In this document: positions 20,594-31,100 of the stretch, in pieces | How the letters are laid out: every line of letters starts with the position of its first letter | Numbering within the stretch: position 1 is the stretch's first letter | Source of the DNA: Eudorina sp. 2006-703-Eu-15 | Taxonomy: Eukaryota > Chlorophyta > Chlorophyceae > Chlamydomonadales > Volvocaceae | Assembly: GCA_003117195.1 (NCBI GenBank) | Contig: BDSI01000050.1 | Location: 1-64,000, forward strand | Direction: 5' to 3' | Length of the DNA: 64,000 nt | Translations under genes and position numbers: made by a program | Notes under the pieces: generated by a model | The model's input: the letters and a program-made list of their open reading frames with translations, nothing else | The model's database searches: none | Told to the model about the DNA's origin: nothing

Positions 20594-23125
20594 ATGGCTT
20601 CATTTGACGTCGGAGAGATAGTTGAAGTTCGAAACTATGGACGTGCTGAAGTCGTCGAACGCCTGGCGACGGAGCCCGGACACAAGTTCTTCGGGCGGAT
20701 TCGCGTTAGATATCAAAAGGATGGGAAGACATACTATGCGCGTCCGGAAAACCTTCGCAAAACCGTCCAGGTGACTACTTGTGTGCACGGGTAACATGGC
20801 CCGGACCGAAGACTGCCGAGCGCCCGAATCATGGCTTCTACACCCCACGCAAGTCGCAGGGATGTGATGCGCTGAGGATCAGCTTCGGAAAAACATGCTG
20901 CCTGCAAGCAATTCCCTTGCAAGCGCCCTCGTGAGGCGCCCCCTACACCGCGGAGTACGGCATGTCGCGGCGCCGGCCCTCCAGTCCATCACGGCGCACC
21001 GCTGGCCCCGGTTTCGCCCACCTCACACAGGTGAAGCAACGCCTGTTGCTGTGCCACTCCACAAGGCACTACCGCACGTGCGCCATGTCGGTTGTCAACT
21101 GGAACGACGCCGTCCTGGAGGTTGGCTCTCACGAAGGTGGGGTCATCTCCCGGAGCAGTGCAAAGCTGGGGTACCCCGCAGGAAACAAAGACCCGCGATA
21201 GGCCGCCCGGACGCGGATTGCGGCCGATGGTTTTGGCGGATAGGTCTGCCCAAAGCAGCGATGCCGGATGCTGGGTCAGGATCAGTATCAACTCACGTGG
21301 GACTCAGCTCTGTACCTGAGGCATACTAACGCCCGGGTGCAATCCAGGCAATTCCCCTACGTGCCCGCCAGCCGTATGTCAAAATGCTGTCAACCAATTC
21401 CCCGCCTGTCGTGTTCCGCCCACCACATCGGCAGGCGAATGCACCTGGCTGCTGAGCCGACGCTGCCGCTATATAGTGGGTGTGGACAAGTCCCCGGCCA
21501 CCGTTGCGGCGGCGCGGCGGCGCTACCCCGGGCTGCGGTTCGAGGAGGTGGATGGCTTCGACGTGCCCGCGCTCAAGGTACGTCAAGAGCGGCCCGTCAT
21601 AAGTCGTACGCAGTACATCCGGTTGCTTGCAGTACAACCGGCGCTCGCACGAACACGGGTCAGCCTGGCGGGCGGGCGACGGGTGCCAATGTTTAGAGAA
21701 GAGACCCGCCCGACCTAAACCAAGCACCAATGGGTGCCTGTGTTGTTCTTGCGTGATCCGTAATACAGCGCACACCAGGAGGGTTCGGAAGCCAGTGGGA
21801 TACGGTATCGCGACCCACCGGTTTATTTCGGTGAAGATGCACTCGCCCACCCAAGTGACGGGACCTGGGCCGAAAGGTGGCACCAGGGGCTGCACCCGAA
21901 TGACCCTAAGACCACATTCCCACGGGACTGGACTCTGCGCGGGTCCCGGCCGACCCAAGAGCCCAGCTGGCCGCCCCTCGAAGCTCCATTTCCTGTGATG
22001 GCCGCCTGTGATGGACCGCGCGGCGCTGGCCGGCCCAAGCACTGGACACCAGTGAACCGAATGACGTGCTCCGCACGCAAGGCGGGGGTCGTGGGTTGGT
22101 AGGCGCTGGGCGGCTGTTCAGTCTCGGGCCGCGTGTGACAGCTCGTCGCATGCGGACCTTCTTTGCTGACGGGGTCCTGCTTGCCGGCGCAGGCGCTGGG
22201 TCCCCCCGATGGCGGCGGCTTCTCCGTGGTGCTGGTGGACATCGGGGGCATCGCCAGCCTGTCCACGGTGGCGGCGCTGGTGGGCTTGTACTACAAGGTC
22301 GGTCGGTCGGTTGCACGGTTGCTCTGCCGAGGGCGCAGAATGGGGCGCCTTTCTGCGTGCGCCGCGCGTTGCCTCCAGCTGTCCTAAAGCTCAAAGCCTG
22401 CGCCCGTGTGGCCACGCCCCCTGCTGAGCGGGGTTGGTTGGGGACACAGCACAGTTGGACGTGTCCACGGCAGGCGGCACCCCGCCCCTGTAAATCCTCC
22501 ATCCATAATGCATTCGAATCACAAGCCATTCTCAATCCCTCCCCATCCACAGGAATTCCCGTACAACACGAAGATCGTGGTCAAGAGCGTGTTCCTCAAG
22601 CGCATGGTGGAGGACTGCCTGCCGTACAATACGGAGAAGAACAACCCTTGGTCGCTCTTGAACGCGGGCGGCGGCGGCGGCGGCGCTGCGGCGAGCGGAG
22701 CCGGCCACGGCGGGAGTGGACGTGGTGCGGCAATCGGGGAAGGTTGTACGGCACGGCCTGGCGCAGCACAGCCGGAGGGCTCGGGAGCGGAGGAGGACGC
22801 TGAAGAGGGTGGTGGTGGCGAGGGCGGGGCCGGAGGAGGTGAGAGCTGCGCAGGGCGGGCCGCACTGCCGCCAACGGTGCGTAGGCGCCGGGAAAGGCAG
22901 AGAAACCGTGGGCGAGGACGCGGGAGAGGTACGGAACCCGCAGCGGGTGCGAGTGGTGAAGGGCTGGGGTCAGGGCCAGAGGGCGAGGGTTCGCCCGGAG
23001 GTGAGGCCGCGCAGGTTTCTGGGCCACAGCAGCACGTCCAGCAGGGGACTGCACAACCCGCGACCCTCATCCGGGATGGGGAGGGCTCGGGTCGGACGCA
23101 CGCCAGCTTAGCTGCAGAGGGCTGA
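20594..23125 (+). CDS. SAM-dependent methyltransferase-like protein with RG-rich tail
   Basis: Exons 20594-20770, 21031-21136, 21435-21577, 22193-22297, 22553-23125; phases agree; 367 aa. Exon 1 (59 aa) looks like a small SH3/KOW-like beta barrel. Exons 2-5 give a Rossmann methyltransferase core: motif I VLEVGSHEGECTWLL, the second strand YIVGVDKSPATVAAARRRYP, the acidic post-strand FEEVDGFDVP, strand four VVLVDIGG, and a lysine-bearing strand KIVVKSVFLKRM. The tail is Gly/Arg/Glu-rich low complexity with RGRGRGRG. Substrate unknown; RNA is plausible from the RG tail but is inference. After about 22700 a second frame has better codon bias (see findings), so the C terminus is uncertain. ATG 20594 was chosen because it opens the domain. 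Confidence 0.7.
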
Positions 23126-24087
23126 GAGGTATGCATCGTACGGCGGATACGGAAGAACTGTCTAGTAAACGGGGTCTGCCAGGCAGTGCGTTTGCATAGT
23201 CTGCATAGTGTCAACTAGTCCGGATGGCCATGGAACGTCTGCGCGCAGACAGCGAGTTGCCTTCGGTCGAAGCTGTGACTCCACGGCTGAACACACATTA
23301 ACCGTGAAGCGGCCATTGGATGGGGGGGTGGAGTGGACATCAATGGCCGGTGGCGCACGCCCGACGGGGTGGCGGGTAGGCACATTTGCGAAGCGTCTGC
23401 ATGCCTAGCTGACGCTTCTTGTCGAGGGTGGATACGATGCCGCTCACGTCGGTCGAAAGCCGTGGCGTGCGATGGGCCTTGTATGGCCAGGTGTGCGCAG
23501 GTTGCGCTTTCTGCCTAGGGACCATACTAGGCATGTAAACGCCGAAACCGCCGTTGCAGGCTTGCTTGCCAAACCATCATCAAATGTACGCACGTCTCCT
23601 CGCACTTGCATTCACGAAGGCCCCCCGAACCCAGCGACCCCCTGGGCCGACACAGTCTGGTGCTCGTCACCGCGAAGTAGGTTAACACCGTCGTGCCCCG
23701 GGCCGGGCCCTTCAATACCAAATTCTATTCTCCGGCATCACTTCACCGTCAAGCCCCATCGGCTACCTGTTGCGCGTGCCCGCTGACCTAGTTGACCATT
23801 GCCCATCACCTTCGATGTGTATCGCGTATCAAGGGGCGTGTGAGCCGTGAGGCCAGTCCCCCGGCCCAGTCTCCCGACCTACCACGCGCAGCACACCACA
23901 ACTGACTGGTGCATTTAAGGAAAACCGCAAAAAGCATGCCACATTTTACGTATCGTTCGTGACTCGGTCAGGCGTCGTACACCCATCAGCGAGTCAAGGC
24001 ACACTGAATGTCGCACCCGCGAGGCACACGCGATGTCCACGCTCTTGCTCAGGCTGGCTGCACTGCTCCTCAGAGCGCTCCGCACGA
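23126..24087. other. Tail-to-tail intergenic space
   Basis: Shared 3' flank of two convergent genes. No exon-like sequence. It contains the TGTAA at 23534 on the plus strand; no matching minus-strand signal was seen. Confidence 0.6.
23534..23538 (+). terminator. Candidate poly(A) signal TGTAA
   Basis: First plus-strand TGTAA seen after the stop at 23125, about 410 nt downstream. TGTAA is the known volvocine signal and long 3' UTRs are usual there. Confidence 0.45.
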
Positions 24088-26941
24088 CTACAGCATGTGG
24101 GAGCCGGCGCCGCGCGCATCGCCGCTGTCCGGCTGGATGCCGTCAGCGCCGTCCGCGTGGCCGTGCCCTTGGCCGGCGAAGAGCGCCCCCTCCTCCTCTC
24201 CGGCAGGCAGCGCCTGTCCCGCGCTGTTGGCGTTGAGCCCCAACGAACGCACCAGCGACCGGGCGGCGTCTAGGCGGCCCAGCGCCTCTTGCGTCAGGGC
24301 GTTGGTCTCGCGCCACTCGGCCTCCTGGCCGTTGCAGAACAGCGCGACGTTGTTCTTGAGCCTGCAGCGATGAGACGCGGCGGTGTGTCACCCGGCCGTT
24401 CGTCCGTAGCACTTGGCGGCGGGCTAATATGCAACGGAGGTGGAATGCGAGGACACACATATTGCGGCGACGGTCGGTCACGTTGGTTGTGAAGTTGGGT
24501 AACCATAATTGCCACAAATTGCTTTTCTAGATGAGCGTCCGACCCATGGCGAACGTCTTGCGAGGACTGCGTAGTTAGACGGGATTGCGCTTGCTAGCTC
24601 CGTGTCATCTCGTACGGCGGTGAATGGGTGTTGTGGTGGCCCTCCGCTGTCATGTCCCTCCGCCCCACAACGTAAATACTGCCGTACCCCTTCTGCGCGA
24701 CGCCCCCACGCACCTCGCCATGCGCTCCACGAAGTCCTTCTTGGTAGCCTCCAGGAACTCCACGGCGACTGCATGCGGACAGCGGATGAGGGACGGACGA
24801 TAAGCAAGACGAGGTGAGCAGGGTCTTGGATGGTTGCCAGGGCGCGAATTACGGAATCGTTCGTTGTCGAACGAACTGAATGTTCCACGCAGCAGATCCC
24901 ACACCGAGCTGTTTCTTTCTTTTATCAATTAACCCCCACCGGACTCCAAACGTGCATGATCAATTGCATTGCGGGATGCAATGTGCTTTTGTCGCTGCGC
25001 GGACTAATCACGTTTGAGTGACAAGATAAGAGAGGTTGGGTGCGTATGGTGACGTGCCAAAAGGCCCGCCACGGCCAGGCCCATATGGACCCAAACCAAC
25101 ATGTCGCGTACATACCGTACACGCAATGTGGGGAGGTGCGGTTAGACCATGCACCTATGTGCGCCGCGCATTCGATTGCGACACAGCAGCCGCCAGCTGC
25201 CAGGTTACATACACCGCCAAGTCGCCGCCAAGCCACCCCTGCAATCCCCCGCACCGTTGGTCAGGTCGTCAATCTGCACCGGCCGAAGGTGCAGCCGTCG
25301 GGCCCGGTCCAAGTCCCGCCCGCCGCCGCGGATGTCAGCGGCCACAGCAGCCGCGTCGCGCCGCGCCGCGCCGGGGACAGGAGCATTCCGGGGAAATGGC
25401 ATGCGGCGACCATGACGTGGCGATCGTGGATGGATGGGCAGCAGGATCCAGCAGGGTGTCCGTCGTGTCGCAAACAGGTGGGAGCGAAGGGGAACGAAGG
25501 GGATCGGGCAGGGTCGGGGAGGGGCGGGGAGCCGGCAGGTGACAAGGGCGGCGTCACCAGGGTGCAAGGGGGAAAGAGCCGGAGCCTCTGTAGGAGCCGC
25601 GAAGGACACAACGAGCAAGGCCCGTCCCCGTGCTGCTCTAGTCCGCACTTCGCATGTATGGCTAGCCCCGGCAGCACCTCGCGCAGTTGGCGCAACCCGG
25701 CTGGTGCATCGCTGCGTGCGGCCCGTGCGCTTCGGGAACGACCTCTCTTAAGACCTTTATGCAAAGCGAATCAGGTCCGACACACAGACCTCGAAGGCAG
25801 GCTTGGCGCAAGATTGCAATGGTTGATGGTACCGCATGTACGGCACGCAATGCGACCGACCTGCTGCTCGATGGTTGCTCGGCGCTGCCGCATGCCGATC
25901 AAGCCCGCGGCGATGGTCTCCGTGAGCGGCCCCTCCTGGACCGCCTCGTGAGGCGTGTCATGTGGGTTCCCGCCGCCGCCATCGGTCCCTGGCGCGCCGC
26001 CGTCCCCGACACCGATCCCGCCATCGCCGGCACGCGGGTCATCCATGGTGTCGTCCAGCGCGACCTGTCAGGTCACGAACACGCACCACAGACTTCGTTC
26101 AGAGTATGTACAACACAAACTTCACCCGCCGTTCCCACTCACCTAAAACGTGTTAGTTCACCCTTTTGAGGCTCAACGGCTCAAATTGTTGGGTGACCCA
26201 GATCCGCATACAAGGCAACGACCCATGGGTCGTGTGGCAACCTATGCGTTGCTGCAACCCCTATGCAGACCCAGATACCGTCTGAGCCCCACGTACCTCG
26301 AGCCGCTGGCTCTCCGGGTGCCCACCGGCTAGCCCGACCGCGGCGGTGGTGGTCTCGTCCGCCTGGTGGTTGTACGGGTACTGCTGCTGGTGCGTTGTCG
26401 CGAGACCGCTGCAGCCGTCGCCGCCGCCATCTGCCCCCCCACCGCGTCCGCAGGCCACGGATGCCGGGGTGTCGGGTAGTCCGCCGGGGGAGGTAGGGTT
26501 GCTCGATTGTAATAAGGAGCCTGCAGGCGGGCGAGGTGCGGGCAGGCGGCGAACACTTCAGCGTTCAGCGTTCACTTCACCTGCGGCGTAACCCAAATCC
26601 GGATGAAGTTCCAACGCGGATCAACCAGGTGATGGTAGCTAGATGCGTGTGCATTCGCTTAGAATTCCCTAATTTAATTTGCGCGCTTTTGCATGAACGG
26701 GTGGAACAAAATCGCCGCGCGCGTTGATTGAGCGCGGACCAGTCCGACGTACCGCCTTGCTTGCAGCCCTATTTGACGGAAGTGAATTTTTCCACAGTCG
26801 GGTTCATTCGTCAATATGCTCACCGTTGGGGCTGACGCTGCTGTCGGCGGTCAAACGCCGCGCCTTCTGCGGTGGAAGCGCTCCAACCGCGTCGTGAGGG
26901 TGCCCACTTCGCCGAAGGGCGCTGATGCTGATGTGATCCAT
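24088..26941 (-). CDS. Coiled-coil protein of unknown function, with 19-nt microexon
   Basis: Minus-strand exons: 26941-26824, 26520-26297, 26064-25861, 25273-25255, 24768-24714, 24361-24088; phases agree, 297 aa. Residues 1 to ~165 are Gly/Ser/Pro-rich and probably disordered. From about residue 165 to 250 lies a continuous charged helix with heptad character: LTETIAAGLIGMRQRRATIE, then QQIDDLTNVAVEFLEATKKD and FVERMARLKNNVALFCNGQE. The microexon supplies IDDLTN exactly inside this helix, which is the main reason to believe it. The tail is Gly/Ala/His-rich. No signal peptide or membrane segment. I do not recognise the family; subunits of kinetochore, tethering or ciliary complexes look like this, but no assignment is justified. 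Confidence 0.65.
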
Positions 26942-27184
26942 ATCGCGATAATCTCAAATGATTTATTGGAACCTCAAGTTTAAATTATTAGTCGTGTAGG
27001 CAGAGGCCCGGCGCTGGGGTAGCCCAAGATGCTGCAGCAGGGCGCTGCACGTCTGGATGGCGCGGAATTGCGATGTTGATATCCCAGCGCCAAACGATGT
27101 GGGTCTTGCGTGGCCTCTCCAGCCACTTAAGTTATCGCAGGCTGCGCGGCCCTGCGCGGCGAGTCAGCGCGGGATGCTGCCTAC

Positions 27185-27209
27185 ATACGCTGCTGAGCCA
27201 GCAGCGTAT
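27185..27209. other. Perfect 10-bp inverted repeat
   Basis: ATACGCTGCT and AGCAGCGTAT flank a 5-nt loop (GAGCC), about 50 bp upstream of the small open frame at 27259. No T-run follows. Confidence 0.8.
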
Positions 27210-27258
27210 CTGACCTTGCAGTGCAAGTGAGAGAAGTCAGAATCCAAGTCAACACACC

Positions 27259-27558
27259 ATGAAAGCGCCAGGTAGGAAAGCCGTGGACGAGATCGATCAA
27301 GACCGGGTGTTCCGGGAGAAGGGCGATTTTGGAGCCCTTGAGGCGGTGTCAAAAATATCTAGAAACCTGATCCGTAACGATGTTCCTGTGAAGCACAGAG
27401 CCATAGCGCAGCAAATCGCGGCGCTCTCTTCCAACCCACCAAACGCGCCTCGTCATGTTCCGTGGATCGTGTACGAAAGGTTGTGCCGCACCCGAATACA
27501 AAAGACCCGCTTCAAAAATTCCAAGCCAGAGTTCATTTGCAGACGATCCGTGAGCTGA
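27259..27558 (+). CDS. Doubtful small open frame, 99 aa
   Basis: Single-exon frame starting MKAPGRKAVDEIDQDRVFRE, basic and mostly helical by eye. Codons lack the GC-ended bias of neighbouring genes, and CAG|GTAGGA near its start could equally be a donor. No family recognised. It may be chance, a young gene or a decayed mobile-element fragment. Confidence 0.2.
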   Translation: MKAPGRKAVDEIDQDRVFREKGDFGALEAVSKISRNLIRNDVPVKHRAIAQQIAALSSNPPNAPRHVPWIVYERLCRTRIQKTRFKNSKPEFICRRSVS

Positions 27559-28195
27559 AGGTCATTTGATATTTCTTGTGATTAGTCTCTGTATCTATTC
27601 CGCTGCAGCGGGCTACCCCTGTTGTGGTGCGCGAACAAAGCAGCGCGCAATCCGTCCGTTGCTCCCTCCTTCCAACACAAGAGCGCGGATCACGTTGCGC
27701 CAAGCGCCGGTAGCTAGCTAGGCCCAGTCAGGTAAGCGATGGTCGCGCGGCGGGGCGTCGCATGAGCAGGTCACAAAGCGCACATGTCCGCAGGCCGGAA
27801 ACGCTTTTGTATACCTTGCTTGCCAATTTGTAGAAATGCACCAAGCGCTTAGTCACAGAGTCTCGCACATACCGTTGGAGCTGGATATCAGGTCCCAAAA
27901 CGTTTCGCGGAGGACAGTAGCTTCTGCAACGCGATGCGTCGCGAGTCCCGCGCCTTGCTGAATCGCCTTTTCTGCTGCTGGATGATTACAACGAGGCCCA
28001 ATCCTTATATTCATCCACTGTCATACAACGCGATGCCCGCAGGGCGAGCCGGCGATCCAACTCGACAGCTTACTGCTCGGAAGTCCCGCGAGCTTTGCTT
28101 CCAGTCAACGTACGCTGCTGCTGCTGGTCATCACCCGCCGCTTACACCCGCAAGCCGTGCACCTACCTGCGACCACCAGCTTAGCGCTGGCCCCG

Positions 28196-31100
28196 ATGGC
28201 GCGAAGCGCTGGACACCGCGGCGCGCACTGTGCGGCCGCGTGGTCGTCGTCGCTCCTGCTGCTCCTGCTGGTGTTTTCGCCGGGCGCGCGACTCGCCGCC
28301 GCTTCGGGCCGCTCCCTGTCGGCAAGTACCACTATCAAGCTCAGTCCAAACGTAGGAGGCTGTGCTAGCTCCGCCACGCTCATGTGTGTCCTTCCGTCGA
28401 TTAGGGACGTGTCTCGTTCGCTGTTGTAATCACCGCCGTCGCGGTGTGTGGGCTGACTGATTTGCCAGAGTACCGACACAAGCAATCAACAAGGCGCATG
28501 TCATGGGCCAAGGGCGTGCTTTACCACGCATTTGCGCCCGACCCACATCGATCGCTTTATGAAATGGGATCGATGTATGGCCCCCCGCGTGCAGGCTACC
28601 GGCGGCGTTGCTCCCATCAAGCCGTCTTCCACCAGTTCCCCGCCCACTGTCGGCTCCGCCCCCGCCGCCGCAACCCCCGACCTGATGGCGTCCATCTCTG
28701 GCGGCGCCGCCGCCGTGCTGCCGGCGGGCACCATCACGGCCATCACCGACCCCGCCGTCGGCGGCTTCGTCTCCGGCTGGAGGTCGGTGTCGTTCGGCTG
28801 CGTGGACTGCAACTTCACGGACGTCCAGAGGGTGAGCGACGAGGGCTTCACCTACCTGCATGGGCGAGACGGCGTGTAGATGGGTTCCCAACGGGTGGAT
28901 GGGGGGTCAACCCAGATCCGAAACATTTCATTTGGGTCGGGTCGGGTTGACTCGGTTGGAAGGCTCGGAACGCAACAGCCAGGCCTGCTGCAAGTTGACG
29001 TGATAGTGAGCACTGGCTGGGTCGAGCACGCACGCACGCTCGGGGCCGGGCACTGGGGCTTTTTCTGTAGAGTTGCGCCTTTTGCAGATTTCAGCTTAAT
29101 ACCTGCTGCTCCGTCCTGCGCGCGCTTTCCTTAACAGCGTTCTGTGCTGTCCCGCGCACGCCGTTGCCGTACCGCAGAAGCGCGCCGCCGACCCCGCCAG
29201 CATCTATGCTGAGATCGCGCCCTGGGCCGCGCTTGTGTTTGAAACGGACGGCGCCTTCTCTGGCAGCAGGTGAGCTGTCGTTCCCGGCCTCAGATACCCA
29301 ATTGGGTGTCTGCATTGCAGGCTGCCCTTCTGCGTGCCTCGCGTGGCTTGCCTGTAGGAGCAGGTATACACACACTGCTGTGAGCTTCGTTCGGGCCCTG
29401 CCCGACTCGGCACCAGTAGTGTTTAGAAATGCAACCCGCCCGACCCGACCAGTAGTGTTTTTTTGCCGCGGCCGCAGCGCACGAACTTCCCTGCAAGCGC
29501 CGGTGTTGCAGCCTTGAACGCGCCCCATCTGCCTACCTAACCTCTCTGCCTAAGCCCTGCTTGCCCGCGTGACGGTCGTCGTGTCTGTTGATTGCAGCGT
29601 GCTGGACATGTGGGTCAAGGGCGCCGGAGTGGCCCGCGTCTCCTTGTACCTCAAGGACACCCGTCAGCGCCGCCTGTCCAGGTACGTTCAGAGGATGGAT
29701 ATATGAACAGAAGGTTCGGGCGTCTGTGATGATGCGCTTCCTGGGCCTTCTGCGCCCGGGAGCGAGGGAGGGAGATGTTACAATGCATGCAGCTAGCCAG
29801 TATCTTTTTTATTGGCTTGAGAGCGGTAGATGCTTGAAAGGCCTTGCACTTGCAAAACGCCGTCTCGCTGCGTTCGCCGCCCGCTTGTCTGGACCCGCGA
29901 CCGCCACACAGCGAGGTGCAGTTCTCGAAGCTGGACGCGAGTGCCGCTGACCAGGCCGGTGTGACGGTCCTGGGCTCCGACGATGACGGCTGGATCCGGT
30001 TCCAGATTTCGCTGGCCCAGCTCGCCACCATCCCCGGCACCACCATCACCCAGCTGGCGGACATCAGCGGCTGGAACCGCATCATCATCAGGGACATCAG
30101 CGGTGAGTAGTGAGGGGGAACGGCGGGTTTACAGGCACGCGAACTGCGTGGTCCACGCGCGCAGAGATCTCGCCGTCGTCGTCCCTGTGTTGATGTCCTA
30201 CGCTCTTGTTAGCCTCTGCAACATGGGCCTCCGTCGGTTGCCGTTGGCGTACGGTAGTCGTCGTTGATGCCACGGCAACCAAGTAGGAGTACTTGCCGCA
30301 TGCTGAGATCACTGCCCGCGTACTGTTGTGTATATGTGTGCGTGGACGTTTCGCATGCCCACCGCTGCACCATCCGCCAGGCATGGGTTTCAAGCTTCAG
30401 CTCAGCTCTGTGCGGCTGGTAGCCTTGGGCCTTACGGCTTCCGAGTGGGACGGCGTCGACCTGTCTTCGCTGCAGCTCAACCCGGCCCAATCCTTCAAGC
30501 TCCCCGTCCTCAACATCGAAACCACACAGGTGCGTGGGCGTGTCTACCTGCGTCCTCGGCGTTTGAGACTTGAGAGCAATGGGCGGCGGCGCGGGGCGGG
30601 AGGCAGGGCTCATGCGTGGGCGCGGCTTTGCGGCCTTGTATCTTGAGGCCTCCTCTCATGCCGCGCATGCCCTCAGTTCACCATCACAGCTTGGCTGCTG
30701 GGCGGCAGCCCCAATAGCTAGTCGATTAGATAGCTTGGCTGCGCTTGCTTGGTCGCAACGCATTCGGCTGGCCGACCGACACTCTGCCCCCTGCGCGTGC
30801 GCACCGCCGCACAGGGGGTGTACGCCGCGCCGTCCTTCGGGGCGCCGGCGCCCGGCAGCGCCACCACCGCAGCTGGCCCGGCCGCTGCCGCCCCTTCCGC
30901 GTCCCACGCGTCTGTGCCCGTCCTCGCGCCGCAGACCAGCCAGGTGGACCCCCAGGAGAAGTACATCATGAAACTCAAGTCCACCGCCACGCTCGGCGCG
31001 CTCAAGAGCATCTGCCAGGTGAGAAAGAGCGCCCCGCGCGCGGCCCCCATTGCGATGGCGCTTGCCTCTTCACCGCGAGGCAAGCAGTGCCTGGTCTGTG

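Larger units (their letters stand above)
26942..28195. other. Divergent intergenic region
   Basis: Head-to-head space between the coiled-coil gene and the protease. It contains AT-rich patches at 26640-26700 and 26940-27000, a hairpin at 27185-27209 and an unsupported small open frame. Both 5' UTRs and promoters must be here; no TATA box was convincing. Confidence 0.5.

Noticed and set aside
22519..23214. 231-aa minus-strand Pro/Ser frame
   Set aside because: Antisense of the Gly/Arg-rich methyltransferase tail.
25261..25764. 167-aa minus-strand frame around the microexon
   Set aside because: Different frame from IDDLTN and formed by the C/T-rich AG-free intron.
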